A stretch of 64,000 nucleotides of DNA, from the NCBI GenBank assembly GCA_012517355.1, contig JAAYVD010000111.1:62001-126000 (forward strand), read 5' to 3'. A program made the translations under genes and the position numbers. Numbering within the stretch: the first letter of the stretch is position 1; every line of letters begins with the position of its first letter. Below are positions 34,311 through 42,906 of this stretch, in pieces. The stretch is from Candidatus Rifleibacteriota bacterium. GTDB lineage: Bacteria > Muiribacteriota > Ozemobacteria > Ozemobacterales > Ozemobacteraceae. The notes below the pieces were generated by a model. It did no database searches. It was not told the DNA's origin and saw only the letters and a list, made by a program, of their open reading frames with translations.

Positions 34311-36467
34311 ATGAAGATCCTGCAAGCCATCAACGCCCTGACCTGGGGAGGCGCCCAGACCCTGCTCCTCGACCTGTGCCGCTTCCTGGCGGCGCAGGGC
34401 CACGAGGTGCGGGTGGCCGCCTTCCGCGACGGGCCGGTGGGCGAAGCCCTGCGGCGGCACGGCCATGGGGTGGAGATCCTGGGCGAGGTCTGCTTCGACC
34501 TGGTGGCGTTCGCCCGACTGCGGCGGCTGGTGGCCGTCTGGCAGCCCGACGTCGTCCATTCCCACCTGGGGCGGGCCACCTTCTGGGCCCGGCTGGTCAC
34601 CGGCCGGCCGGCGGGGCCGCCCCTGGTGACCTCGGTCCACGGATTCGAGGCCGACGGCTTCCATCGCCTCGAGCGGCGCATGGCGTGCCATTCAGGCCAC
34701 CTGGTCTTCCCCAGCCGGTTCCTCGCCGGCTGGTATGCGGAGCACCTGCACCCGCTGCCGGCCCACCGCTGGTCGGTCATCCCGCCGGGGGCGGCCATCC
34801 AGCCGCTGCCGCCGGCCTGGGAACACCCGGCGGGAGGGGGGCCCGCAGGGGGCCCGGGAGGGAGTCCACCGGTGATGGGGGCGCTGGCCCGGCTGCATCC
34901 GGTCAAGGGTCTCGACACGCTGATCGCGGCGGCGGGCCTGTTGCACCAGGAAGGGCTGCCGTTCCGGCTCGTCATCGGCGGGGATGGCCGCGAGCTGGCA
35001 CGGCTGCGGGGGCTGATCGAACGGCACCACCTGGCCCACCGGACGACGCTCGGCGGGCCGGTGGCGACCCGGGCCTCGTTCCTGGAAAGCCTCGACCTGT
35101 TCGTTGCCCCTTCCCGCGAGGAGGCTTTCGGCATCAGCATCTGCGAGGCCATGGAACGGGGCGTTCCGGTGGTGGCCACGGCCGTGGGCGGCATTCCCGA
35201 GATCGTCCGCGACGGGGTGGATGGCCGGCTGGTGCCGCCGGACGACCCGCCCGCGCTGGCCGCCGCCCTCCGGCCCCTGCTGCAGGACGGGGAGAGCCGG
35301 CGACGGGCGGGGGCGGCGGGGCGGCTCCGCGTGGAGAGCGTATTTCCGCGGGAGCGGGCCCTGGAAGCGCACCTTGCCCTGTATTCCCGGCTGGCCGCGG
35401 GGAGTCTCCCGCCCCGGCGCTTGCACCTGGCCATCTCATCGCCGGAGCTGGGCGGCGGGGAACGGGTGGCGCTGGCGGTGGGGGAAGCCCTTCACCGGCG
35501 GGGTTGGACGGTCACCTCCACCTGCGGCGGGGAACCCCTGGCCGGCCGTCTGCGGGCGGCGGGTCTCGCCGGGCGGGCCGCTTCCCTGAAGGCGGGGGGC
35601 CTGTTCTTCGCCCTGCGCCTGTGGAGCGACTTGCGCCGCACCGGGGCCGGCCTCGTCAGCGCCCACCTGAACCGGGCCGCGCTCGTCGCCGCGTTGGTCG
35701 CCCGCCTGGAAGGCGCCCTGGGCCGGGATCGTCAGGTGGTCGCCCACGTGCACGGGCTCAACCGGGCGGTCTATTACCGGTCCTGCCGGCACCTGGTGGC
35801 GGTCTCGGCCGCGGTGCGCGACCACCTGCTGGCGCAGGGGGTTCCCGCCGGGCAGGTCACCCTGCTTCCCAACTGCATTCCCGCCCCGGCCATGGCGAGG
35901 GAGCGTGCCCCCGGCCCGCCATGGACGATCGGCATCGTCGCCAAGCTGCACGTCAACAAAGGCCACCTCTGGGCCCTGGAAGCATTGGAACAGGGCCGCG
36001 ACCGGTTGCCGGAATTCCGGGTCTGGATCCTCGGCGACGGTCCGGAGCGGCAGTCGCTCGAGAACCGCTTCGGCAGCGGCCCCCTGGCTTCGCGGCTGAC
36101 CTTCTGGGGGTTCCGGGACGACCTCGACCGGTTCTACCCCGACCTCCATCTCGTGCTGCTCCCGTCGCACGGGGAGGGCATTCCCCTGTCGCTGCTCGAG
36201 GCCATGCGGTGGGGCATTCCCTGCGTGGCCACCCGGGTCGGGGGGATTCCCGAGATCGTCACCGACGGTGCCAACGGCCTCCTGGTGGAACCCGGACGGC
36301 CCCAGGCCCTGGTGGAGGCCATCGTCCGGGCCACCACGCCCGGGGAATGGAGCCGGCTGGCCGCCGGGGCCCGGGCCCACTTCGCCGCCGTCAACCGGTT
36401 CGGGGAGATGATCGACCGGTTCGAGGCCATCCTCCAGACCCTCGCCACGGAAGAGAGGAAGGGGTGA
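34311..36467 (+). CDS. Fused tandem GT4-type glycosyltransferase
   Basis: 718 aa made of two complete GT-B glycosyltransferases joined head to tail. Domain 1 (about residues 1-370) starts MKILQAINALTWGGAQTLL and has the donor-site E-x7-E in EEAFGISICEAME and the GGIPEIVRDG motif. Domain 2 (about 380-718) starts LHLAISSPELGGGERVAL and has its own E-x7-E (GEGIPLSLLEAM) and GGIPEIVTDG. Each should use a nucleotide-sugar donor with retention, so one polypeptide could add two sugars in turn to a cell-surface glycan. There is no signal peptide, so it is cytosolic or peripheral at the inner membrane. The ATG at 34311 fits the family N-terminus; the Shine-Dalgarno is weak, and an in-frame ATG at 34260 is possible. 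Confidence 0.92.
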   Translation: MKILQAINALTWGGAQTLLLDLCRFLAAQGHEVRVAAFRDGPVGEALRRHGHGVEILGEVCFDLVAFARLRRLVAVWQPDVVHSHLGRATFWARLVTGRPAGPPLVTSVHGFEADGFHRLERRMACHSGHLVFPSRFLAGWYAEHLHPLPAHRWSVIPPGAAIQPLPPAWEHPAGGGPAGGPGGSPPVMGALARLHPVKGLDTLIAAAGLLHQEGLPFRLVIGGDGRELARLRGLIERHHLAHRTTLGGPVATRASFLESLDLFVAPSREEAFGISICEAMERGVPVVATAVGGIPEIVRDGVDGRLVPPDDPPALAAALRPLLQDGESRRRAGAAGRLRVESVFPRERALEAHLALYSRLAAGSLPPRRLHLAISSPELGGGERVALAVGEALHRRGWTVTSTCGGEPLAGRLRAAGLAGRAASLKAGGLFFALRLWSDLRRTGAGLVSAHLNRAALVAALVARLEGALGRDRQVVAHVHGLNRAVYYRSCRHLVAVSAAVRDHLLAQGVPAGQVTLLPNCIPAPAMARERAPGPPWTIGIVAKLHVNKGHLWALEALEQGRDRLPEFRVWILGDGPERQSLENRFGSGPLASRLTFWGFRDDLDRFYPDLHLVLLPSHGEGIPLSLLEAMRWGIPCVATRVGGIPEIVTDGANGLLVEPGRPQALVEAIVRATTPGEWSRLAAGARAHFAAVNRFGEMIDRFEAILQTLATEERKG

Positions 36468-36559
36468 ACCACCACCGGGACGCAGAAACACGAGGATTGA
36501 GGGCCATGAGAGAGGAAGGAAGAGGCGCGGGAAGCCAAGGAAGGAAAGAACCCAAGAAG

Positions 36560-36682
36560 GGAGACTTCCGCATTTCGACAGAAACCTCGAGGGAGGCAGG
36601 GGAAGGGGAGAAAGGGGGGGAAATGGCGAAGGGAGTCGCCAGCACGATCTGCGCAATCAGCATCGATGGGTGGATGAAGAAC
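36560..36682 (+). repeat. Family B dispersed repeat, copy B2
   Basis: Second strong copy of the 24541-24661 element, in the gap between two glycosyltransferase genes. It retains GCATTTCGACAGAAACCTCG and the stem GGCGA-AGGGAG-TCGCC. Just before it, 36468-36520 contains an ACCACCACCGGGACGCAGA-type string reminiscent of the CACAGAG repeat near 48.9 kb. Confidence 0.75.
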
Positions 36683-36734
36683 GTGAAAACCCCCACCGGG
36701 AGAATGAGGCGCGGGGAATGAGAGACGGAGAAGC

Positions 36735-37943
36735 ATGAAACGGTCGTCAGCCGGGCTCCGGCCGCCGGTCCTGTTCGTGGCGCCGGTGGCCTGGGATGGC
36801 CTGCGACAGCGGCACCAGGCGCTGGCCGAAGAACTGGCCAGGGCCGGTTACCGGGTGGCCTATCTCAACCCCCTCATCGGAGGCGGGTTCGGCCTCACCA
36901 CCACCTTCGCCATCCTTGATGAAAGCCCGGGACAGGGAAGCCAACCCCTCGACCATGCTCCCGGAATCCGTGTGCTCGACCTGCGCGTCCCCTTCCGGGC
37001 GGCCGCTTGGCCTGGATTGCAGCGGATCGCCGCCCGCCTGGCGGCCGGGCTGCTCGGCCGGGCTGGCCACCTCACCCCCCGCCACCTGGTCTGGATCGCC
37101 GATCCAGCCATGGCCGGCCTGGTCTGCCGCCCCCACCGGGGAGCTGACCGACACGTTATCGACAGGGCTTCCCCCTTGCCGCCCCGGATGGCCGCGCGCA
37201 CCGCGGGGTTCGCGCCGGGCACGGGGGCCCTCGTCTACGACCGGTGCGACCGACATGGGACCTTCCCCGGCCAAAGGCCAGGGCCGTGGCAGGCCTACGA
37301 ACGGCTGTTGCTGGCGCGGGCCGGGCTGGTCCTGGCCACGACCGAAGACCTGCTGCCGGCGGCCGCGGCCACCCCCGCCCGCCGGCTGCTGGTGCCCAAC
37401 GCCGCCGCTCCCGACCTGCTCCGCGAACCCATCCCCGCCCGCCCCCCGCCCCCGCCCCTGCGGGTGGTCTCGGCCGGCGCCCACTACGAATGGGTCGATA
37501 TCGGCTGGCTCGACCGCCTCGCCGGGCTGCCGGGAATCGAGCTGCACCTGGCCGGGCCCGGCCGGGGGGAGGCCTTCGCCAGACTGGTTCGCCGCCCCGA
37601 CGTGACCGGCCACGGGGTGCTCGACCGCGCCGGCCTCCGGAGCCTGCTGGACCGCTGCCACGTAGGAGTGGTCCCCTTCCGCGACCTGCCCCTGACCCGG
37701 GCGGTCGATCCCGTCAAGGCCTACGAATACGCCGCCCGGGGCCTGCAGGTGTGGGGAACCGACCTGCCCTCGTTGCGCCGCCACCCTTTCGTCGACCGGT
37801 GCCTGGACCTGGACGCCCTCGGGCCCGACCTCGTCGCCAACACGATCCGGGGCTGGGAAGGCCGCCGCCCCCCTCCGCCGCCTCCCACCTGGACCGACCG
37901 CATGGCGGGCCTGCTGCCGCACCTCGAGGCCTTGTCGGCATGA
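36735..37943 (+). CDS. Glycosyltransferase (GT4-like) carrying an in-frame family A repeat
   Basis: 402 aa, GT-B type. The N-terminal domain begins with VLFVAPVAWDGLRQRHQALA, and the C-terminal domain has VVSAGAHYEWVDIGWLDRLA and the donor-site region DPVKAYEYAARGLQVWGTDL. This resembles the TuaH/WcaI-like transferases of surface polysaccharide synthesis. Between PHRGA and LVYDRCDRHG lies an extra segment of about 30 residues (with SPLPPRMAARTAGFAPGTGA) that is exactly the translation of family A copy A5. Removing it restores the usual strand that leads to the conserved YDRCD. GGAG precedes the ATG. Its stop overlaps the next start (ATGA). Confidence 0.85.
   Translation: MKRSSAGLRPPVLFVAPVAWDGLRQRHQALAEELARAGYRVAYLNPLIGGGFGLTTTFAILDESPGQGSQPLDHAPGIRVLDLRVPFRAAAWPGLQRIAARLAAGLLGRAGHLTPRHLVWIADPAMAGLVCRPHRGADRHVIDRASPLPPRMAARTAGFAPGTGALVYDRCDRHGTFPGQRPGPWQAYERLLLARAGLVLATTEDLLPAAAATPARRLLVPNAAAPDLLREPIPARPPPPPLRVVSAGAHYEWVDIGWLDRLAGLPGIELHLAGPGRGEAFARLVRRPDVTGHGVLDRAGLRSLLDRCHVGVVPFRDLPLTRAVDPVKAYEYAARGLQVWGTDLPSLRRHPFVDRCLDLDALGPDLVANTIRGWEGRRPPPPPPTWTDRMAGLLPHLEALSA
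37146..37235 (-). repeat. Family A palindromic repeat, copy A5 (inside glycosyltransferase gene)
   Basis: Reverse-oriented copy of 90 bases, i.e. 30 codons, so the frame is kept. Reverse complement reads GCGCGCGGCCATCCGGGGCG at the core, then GATAACGTGTCGGTC in the third stem. Confidence 0.8.
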
Positions 37944-39289
37944 GCATCCTCGCGGTCGGCTTCTTCGGCGAGGGCAACCTCGGAGATGAGGCGATCCTCG
38001 AAGGCCTCGCCGCCAGCCTGCCCGCCGGGTTCACCCTGACGGTGACCGCCGGGTCCCGACCCCTGGGGGCCCCGGCCGCCCGCATGCCGCGGCGGGGCCT
38101 GACCGCCTGGCCGGCCTTCCTGCGGGCGTTGCGGGGAACCCGCCAGGTCGTCTTCACCGGGGGCATGCTGCAGGACTGGTCGTTCGACGGGGTGGTTTTC
38201 TACGCACTGCGGATGCTGGCTTCCTCCCTCGCCGGCCGGCGGCCCGGCCTGTGGGGGGTCGGCCTCGGGCCTTTGCGGCATCCCGCCGCCCGCGGTATCG
38301 CGGCCCGCCTGCTTCGCCACGCCGGCCCGGTCTGGGTGCGAAACGAGGGGTCGGCCCGCCTGTTCCGGGAACTGACCGGCCGACCGGCCCGCCTGGGGTG
38401 CGACTGGTCGTGGGCCATCCCCGACCCGTCGCCCGACCAGGCCTCACCTGCCGGGGAACCGGGTGGCCGACCACCGCCGCCCGCGGGCGCCGATGACCGC
38501 CCAGTCCCTCCCCTCACCCCGCCGCCCGCCTCATCCCCGGTGGCGGCTGGGCACGACGGCCCAGGGGTCTGCCACCGGCGCGGGAATGTCCTTCCAGATT
38601 TGGCAGGAGCGGTCTCCCAAGCACGCCCCGGGCGGCCCGATGGCGAGGGTTCCCTCCTGCCGCCACCGATGGCGGCGCGCAATCCCAGGTTCACCCATGG
38701 CCAGGGGGCCACCCGGCCCGCCGGCGGAAGGATCGGCCTGAATCTCCGCCCCTGGATGGATGGACGCTTCCTCGAGCAGGCGCGCCAGGCCTTCGGAGGC
38801 CGGCCACCCAGGGACCTGTTGGGGGTCGCCGCCCGGACGGAAGATGCCCGCCTGCTGCGCGCCACGTTTTCCGATCTCGAGGTGCGGGAACCAGCGTCCT
38901 TCACCGAACTGATGAGGCTGGGGCGCGGGCTGTCGGAAGGCTGGGCCATGCGGTTCCACGTCGTGCTGGCCTGGCTGCGCGCGGGCCTCCCGGTCGTGCC
39001 GCTGGCCTACGACGACAAGGTCGACGGCCTGTGTCGCGAGATCCGGCCCGCCGGCCCCGGCCAGCCACCCGCGCCCGCCTACGCCGCGGAGCCCACCACC
39101 ATCGCAGGACCCACCACCAACGCCAAGACCGCCACCCCAGGAAGGCCCACCGCCGTTGCCAGGACCGCCACCCCCGCGGCCCAAGCTGCCGCCGGCCACG
39201 TCCGTGCCTCCGAAGCCTGGGTCTCCGAAGCCGGCCGGCGCCTTCTCACCATGCGGGCCGCCCTGTGGGAAACCTGCCAGGCGGGATGA
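37940..39289 (+). CDS. CsaB-like polysaccharide pyruvyltransferase family protein
   Basis: 449 aa, GT-B-like fold. The N-terminus MSILAVGFFGEGNLGDEAIL has the family GN-x-GDEA motif. It is followed by VVFTGGMLQDWSF, where CsaB has GGGSLLQD, and the second domain starts at GGRIGLNLRPW. The motif SEGWAMRFHVVLAWLRAGLP, with the family His, is present. CsaB adds ketal pyruvate to cell-wall glycans from PEP. Between the domains (about residues 165-255) is a long Pro/Gly-rich insertion that includes family A copy A6. A second low-complexity Thr/Ala/Pro stretch lies near the C-terminus. The start overlaps the preceding glycosyltransferase stop by four bases. Confidence 0.85.
   Translation: MSILAVGFFGEGNLGDEAILEGLAASLPAGFTLTVTAGSRPLGAPAARMPRRGLTAWPAFLRALRGTRQVVFTGGMLQDWSFDGVVFYALRMLASSLAGRRPGLWGVGLGPLRHPAARGIAARLLRHAGPVWVRNEGSARLFRELTGRPARLGCDWSWAIPDPSPDQASPAGEPGGRPPPPAGADDRPVPPLTPPPASSPVAAGHDGPGVCHRRGNVLPDLAGAVSQARPGRPDGEGSLLPPPMAARNPRFTHGQGATRPAGGRIGLNLRPWMDGRFLEQARQAFGGRPPRDLLGVAARTEDARLLRATFSDLEVREPASFTELMRLGRGLSEGWAMRFHVVLAWLRAGLPVVPLAYDDKVDGLCREIRPAGPGQPPAPAYAAEPTTIAGPTTNAKTATPGRPTAVARTATPAAQAAAGHVRASEAWVSEAGRRLLTMRAALWETCQAG
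38634..38715 (-). repeat. Family A palindromic repeat, copy A6 (inside CsaB-like gene)
   Basis: Reverse-oriented. The core GCCGCC-ACCGAT-GGCGGC reads on the plus strand near 38660-38677; the third stem is degenerate. Read in the same frame as A5, giving SLLPPPMAARNPRF against SPLPPRMAARTAGF. Confidence 0.7.
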
Positions 39290-39578
39290 CCCACGGCCGG
39301 TCCGAGGATTGCGCCTCTTTGACGAGGCGGGAGCCGCCCTGCCCAATCGAGGTTTCGCGCAGCCGGGGAAATCTCGCGTTGCGCAGACCGCCATGGATCG
39401 CAGAGGCCGCCCAGGCTGTCTGCGGGGTTCGGACGCTGATCGGGCGGCCGGCCCGGGCCGACCCGAGGCAACCGGGGTGGGCTGACGGATAGGGGGCTGA
39501 AGGTGGCCCCGTTCCAGGCGCCATCCATCGTCCGAAGCCGCCGGGGATCAGACGCCCTGGATTCGGGGGAGGCGGGGA
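39290..39578. other. Intergenic stretch without recognisable gene
   Basis: About 290 bases between the CsaB-like gene and the lpxK promoter region. No convincing gene, repeat copy or terminator seen. Confidence 0.5.
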
Positions 39579-39607
39579 TTGATCATCCGGCCGGTTTGGC
39601 GGAGAAT
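39579..39607 (+). promoter_or_regulatory. Possible promoter upstream of lpxK
   Basis: TTGATC (39579-39584), 17-base spacer, GAGAAT (39602-39607). Each hexamer matches consensus at 4/6. It is 48 bases upstream of the ATG. Confidence 0.4.
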
Positions 39608-39654
39608 GCTGGGAACCCGGCTCTCCCGGGAAATCCCTGCCAAGGACGGTTGTG

Positions 39655-40701
39655 ATGCTGCCGCCCGCCCGGCCCGGCCTCTCCGCGCTGCTCGCCCCCC
39701 TGGCCCGCCTCTACGGTGGCGTGGCGGCGCTGGAACGCCGTTTTTTCGGCGCCTTCCCCTTCCTGGTCGGCCGGCCCGCCGCCACCGTCGTCTCGATCGG
39801 CAACCTGTCGATGGGCGGCACCGGCAAGACCCCCCTTCTGCTCGAACTGCTCGCCGACCCGGCGCGGCCGGCCGCCACAGCGGTTCTCACCAGGGGCTAC
39901 CGCAGCCCCTGGGAGCGGGGGTTCTACCTGCTGCGCGGGCCCGGCCCGCACCCGGCGGGGCTGACCGACGAGGCCCTGCTGGTCAACGCCGCCTTCCCCG
40001 ACGTCCCGCTGCTGATCGGCAAGAACCGCGCCCACGCAGCCGCCATGGCGGAACGTTGGTTCCGTCCCCGCCTGCTGCTGCTCGACGACGGCTTCCAGTA
40101 CCGGCGGCTGCGGCACGACCGCGACCTGGTGCTGTGGGACGCCACCATGGACCCCGCGGCGGCCGGGCTGCTGCCGCTGGGCCGGTTGCGGGAATCGCCG
40201 GCGCGCCTCGCCGCCGCCACCGCCCTGTTGCTGACCCGCTGTGAGAGCGCCACGCCGGAGCAGGTCGAAGGCTGGCGCCGCCGGCTGCACGCATGGGCTC
40301 CCGGCGTGCGGCAACTGGAACTGGCGACCGTGCCGACCGGCTGGACCGACCCGCACGGCCAGTCGGTGCCGCTGGGGGAAGGGCCGCGGCGGGCGTTGGC
40401 CTTCGCCGCGCTGGCCAATCCCCTTCCCTTCTTCTCGCTGTTGGAGCGCCTCGGCTGCCAGACCACCGACCGGCAGGCCTTCCGCGACCACGACCGCCTG
40501 CCCGCCGACACCCTGGCCACCCTGGGCCGGCAGGCGGCGGGCGCTCAGGCGGTGCTGGCCTGCACCGAAAAGGACCGCGTGAAGATCGACCCCGCCACGG
40601 CCACCCGGCTGGGAGTCTGGACCCTCGTCACCCGCCTGCGGACGACGACGGGGGAAGCGGTTCCCGCGGCCCTGCGGCGGCTGGGCTGTCTTCCCTGGTA
40701 G
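39655..40701 (+). CDS. lpxK: Tetraacyldisaccharide 4'-kinase
   Basis: 348 aa. Phosphorylates the 4' position of the lipid A disaccharide precursor at the inner membrane. The N-terminal hydrophobic/amphipathic helix (LLAPLARLYGGVAALERRFF) is followed by VVSIGNLSMGGTGKTP, the LpxK Walker A. TRGYRS, the DEALLV block, and LLLDDGFQYRRLRHD, with the LpxK-specific DDGFQ motif, also fit. The late CTEKDRVKI matches the usual TEKDAVK. The ATG at 39655 has AAGGA eight bases upstream; the GTG immediately before it is an alternative. Its presence shows that the organism makes lipid A. No other lpx gene is in view. The 3' end overlaps the convergent PAP2 gene by 74 bases. Confidence 0.95.
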   Translation: MLPPARPGLSALLAPLARLYGGVAALERRFFGAFPFLVGRPAATVVSIGNLSMGGTGKTPLLLELLADPARPAATAVLTRGYRSPWERGFYLLRGPGPHPAGLTDEALLVNAAFPDVPLLIGKNRAHAAAMAERWFRPRLLLLDDGFQYRRLRHDRDLVLWDATMDPAAAGLLPLGRLRESPARLAAATALLLTRCESATPEQVEGWRRRLHAWAPGVRQLELATVPTGWTDPHGQSVPLGEGPRRALAFAALANPLPFFSLLERLGCQTTDRQAFRDHDRLPADTLATLGRQAAGAQAVLACTEKDRVKIDPATATRLGVWTLVTRLRTTTGEAVPAALRRLGCLPW

Positions 40702-41281
40702 GGGCGCCGGACGGCGGGTCAGCCGCCGCCGCCCCGCCGGGCCCGGGGACGGGAATCGGCCACCATCGCCGGCGCAGCAGGATGACGATCCGGGCGATGG
40801 CCAGCCCGAGACACAGTCCGGCGACCACGTCGACCGGATAGTGGACCCCGACGTAGACCCGCGACCAGCTGACCGCCAGGGCCAGCAGCAGCACCGGCAG
40901 GCCGGCCGCCCATCCCGCTTCGGCCCAGACGACGGTGGCCGCCGCCCCGGCGTTGGTGGCATGCGACGAGGGATAGGAACGGCTGCTCGTGCGGGAGACC
41001 AGCAGCCTCCCCGCCGGCTCGGCGATGCAGGGGCGATCGCGACCGGCGAGCGGCTTGACGACGCGGGCCGAGACCAGGTCGGACAGCCCGATGGCCACCA
41101 GCAGGCACAGGGCCAGCGGCCGCCGCCGCCCTCCCGCCCCCAGCAGCAGCCAGAGCCAGACGACGGCCAGGAACGGAGCCCACAGCTTCGCGTTGGTGAC
41201 GAGAGGCATCGCCTCATCGAGCCAGGGGGTCGTCCAGACGCCATTGATCAGGGCGAACAGGGAACGGTCGAGCTCGAGCAT
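40628..41281 (-). CDS. PAP2-family membrane phosphatase
   Basis: 217 aa with about five to six membrane helices. The three phosphatase motifs are KPLAGRDRP (K-x6-RP), YPSSHATN (PSGH-like) and SRVYVGVHYPVDV (SR-x5-H-x3-D), in the right order, so it should be active. The family removes phosphate from undecaprenyl pyrophosphate, phosphatidate or lipid A. Its location beside lpxK suggests an envelope lipid substrate, which is inference. A Pro/Ala-rich cytosolic tail follows the last helix. GGAG lies 11 bases before the ATG at 41281. Confidence 0.92.
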   Translation of the reverse strand: MLELDRSLFALINGVWTTPWLDEAMPLVTNAKLWAPFLAVVWLWLLLGAGGRRRPLALCLLVAIGLSDLVSARVVKPLAGRDRPCIAEPAGRLLVSRTSSRSYPSSHATNAGAAATVVWAEAGWAAGLPVLLLALAVSWSRVYVGVHYPVDVVAGLCLGLAIARIVILLRRRWWPIPVPGPGGAAAADPPSGAPTREDSPAAAGPREPLPPSSSAGG

Positions 41282-41425
41282 GGTGATCGTGTCTCCAGAC
41301 CTCAGGAGGAATTCCTAGTCCCTTGTCACAGATGATACCCACCCGCCCTCATCCGCGTCCTTCCGCGTCCATCGGCGGCGGCCTTTTTCCCGTCTGTCCC
41401 CTTCAAAGCCAAAGCGGCCCAGGGA

Positions 41426-42775
41426 CTAATACTCCGTGTGAACCGTCTCGAGGTTCTCGAACTTGGCGAACTCCGAGAAGAAGGCCAGTTCGAGCGACCC
41501 GACGGGCCCGTTGCGCTGCTTGGCGATGATGACCTCGGCCTTGTTGCGCGATTCCTCTTTCTTCGGGTTGTAGTAGATGTCGCGGTAGAGGAACAGGACG
41601 ACGTCGGCATCCTGCTCGATGGCACCCGACTCGCGCAGGTCCGACAGCATCGGCCGCTTGTCGGTGCGGGACTCGACGGCGCGCGACAGCTGCGACAGGC
41701 AGATGACCGGCACGTTCAGTTCGCGGGCCAGTCCCTTCAGGCCGCGCGAGATGGCCGAGACCTCCTGCTGGCGGTTGTCCTGGTTGCCCGAGCCGGGCAT
41801 GGTGATCAGCTGCAGGTAGTCGATGATGATCAGCTTGATCTTCTCCTGGCTCGCCGCGCGGCGCGCCTTGCTGCGGATCTCGAGCAGCGTGGCGCCGGGG
41901 GTGTCGTCGATGAACAGCGGGGTGTTCTCGAGGACGCCGGCGGTCAGGGTGATCTTCGACCAGTCCTCGTCGCCGAGGAAGCCGCGCCGCACCTTCTGGC
42001 CGTCGATGCGGGCTTCCGAGCACATCAGGCGGGTGGCCAGCTGGCTCTTCGACATCTCGAGCGAGAAGACCAGGGCCGGCATCTGGCACTGGTGGGCGGC
42101 ATACTGGGCGATGTTGAGACAGAACGCCGTCTTGCCCATCGAGGGGCGCGCCGCCACGATGATCAGGTCGCTCGGCTGGAACCCGGCGGTGAACTCGTCG
42201 AGCTTGGCGAACCCCGACGGCACGCCGGTGATGGCCTGCTTGTGCTCGTAGAGGCGCTCGAGGGCGGTGAACGTCTCGGCCACCAGGTCCTTGATCCGCA
42301 CGTAGGGCCGGGTCATGCGGAACTGGCTGAGCGACAGCACCTTCTGCTCGGCCATGTCGAGTTGCACCTCGGCCACGGCCTGCGGGTCGCTGGCGTCGCG
42401 GCCCACCTCGCCCGACACCTGGATCAGCCGGCGCAACAGGGCCTTCTCCTTGACGATCTTGGCGTGGTAGGCGGCGTTGGCGGTGCTGACGACCGAGTTC
42501 AGCAGCTGCGACAGGTAGGCCGCCCCGCCGCAGTCGTTCAGGCGGCCCTTCGACCGCAGTTCCTCCTGCAAGGTGACGGGGTCGCAGGGTTTCTGTGCCT
42601 GGTACAGGTCGAGCAGGGCCTGGTAGATGAACCGGTGCGAGGCCTGGAAGAAGTCGGAGGCATCGACGATCTCCGTCGCGGCCGAGGTGGCCTCTTCGCT
42701 GAGCATCATGGCCCCGAGCAGGCTCTGCTCGGCTTCGAGGTTGTTGGGGGGGACGCGGGCGAAGGTCTCGGTCAT
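41426..42775 (-). CDS. dnaB: Replicative DNA helicase
   Basis: 449 aa. The N-terminal helical collar domain (from PPNNLEAEQSLLGAMMLS) and RecA-like C-terminal domain are both complete. Walker A is ARPSMGKTAFCLN, Walker B is IKLIIIDYLQL, and the DnaB-specific SQLSRAVESR and LRESGAIEQDAD blocks follow. The hexamer unwinds DNA 5' to 3' at the fork. The ATG at 42775 has GGGAGG nine bases upstream. It is last in the rpsF-ssb-rpsR-DUF2232-rplI-dnaB set, 223 bases after rplI. No intein is present. Confidence 0.97.
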   Translation of the reverse strand: MTETFARVPPNNLEAEQSLLGAMMLSEEATSAATEIVDASDFFQASHRFIYQALLDLYQAQKPCDPVTLQEELRSKGRLNDCGGAAYLSQLLNSVVSTANAAYHAKIVKEKALLRRLIQVSGEVGRDASDPQAVAEVQLDMAEQKVLSLSQFRMTRPYVRIKDLVAETFTALERLYEHKQAITGVPSGFAKLDEFTAGFQPSDLIIVAARPSMGKTAFCLNIAQYAAHQCQMPALVFSLEMSKSQLATRLMCSEARIDGQKVRRGFLGDEDWSKITLTAGVLENTPLFIDDTPGATLLEIRSKARRAASQEKIKLIIIDYLQLITMPGSGNQDNRQQEVSAISRGLKGLARELNVPVICLSQLSRAVESRTDKRPMLSDLRESGAIEQDADVVLFLYRDIYYNPKKEESRNKAEVIIAKQRNGPVGSLELAFFSEFAKFENLETVHTEY

Positions 42776-42906
42776 GGAACGCACCTCCCGGGGCGGTCGG
42801 CAAACCCCTCCGGTCATCCCCGGAAAAGGCGGGGAAGCGCCGGTGGCGGTGAGGGGGGGAAGGGAAAGGGAAGACGGAGGCGGAGCGGGCCGGCAGGGGC
42901 CCCAAC

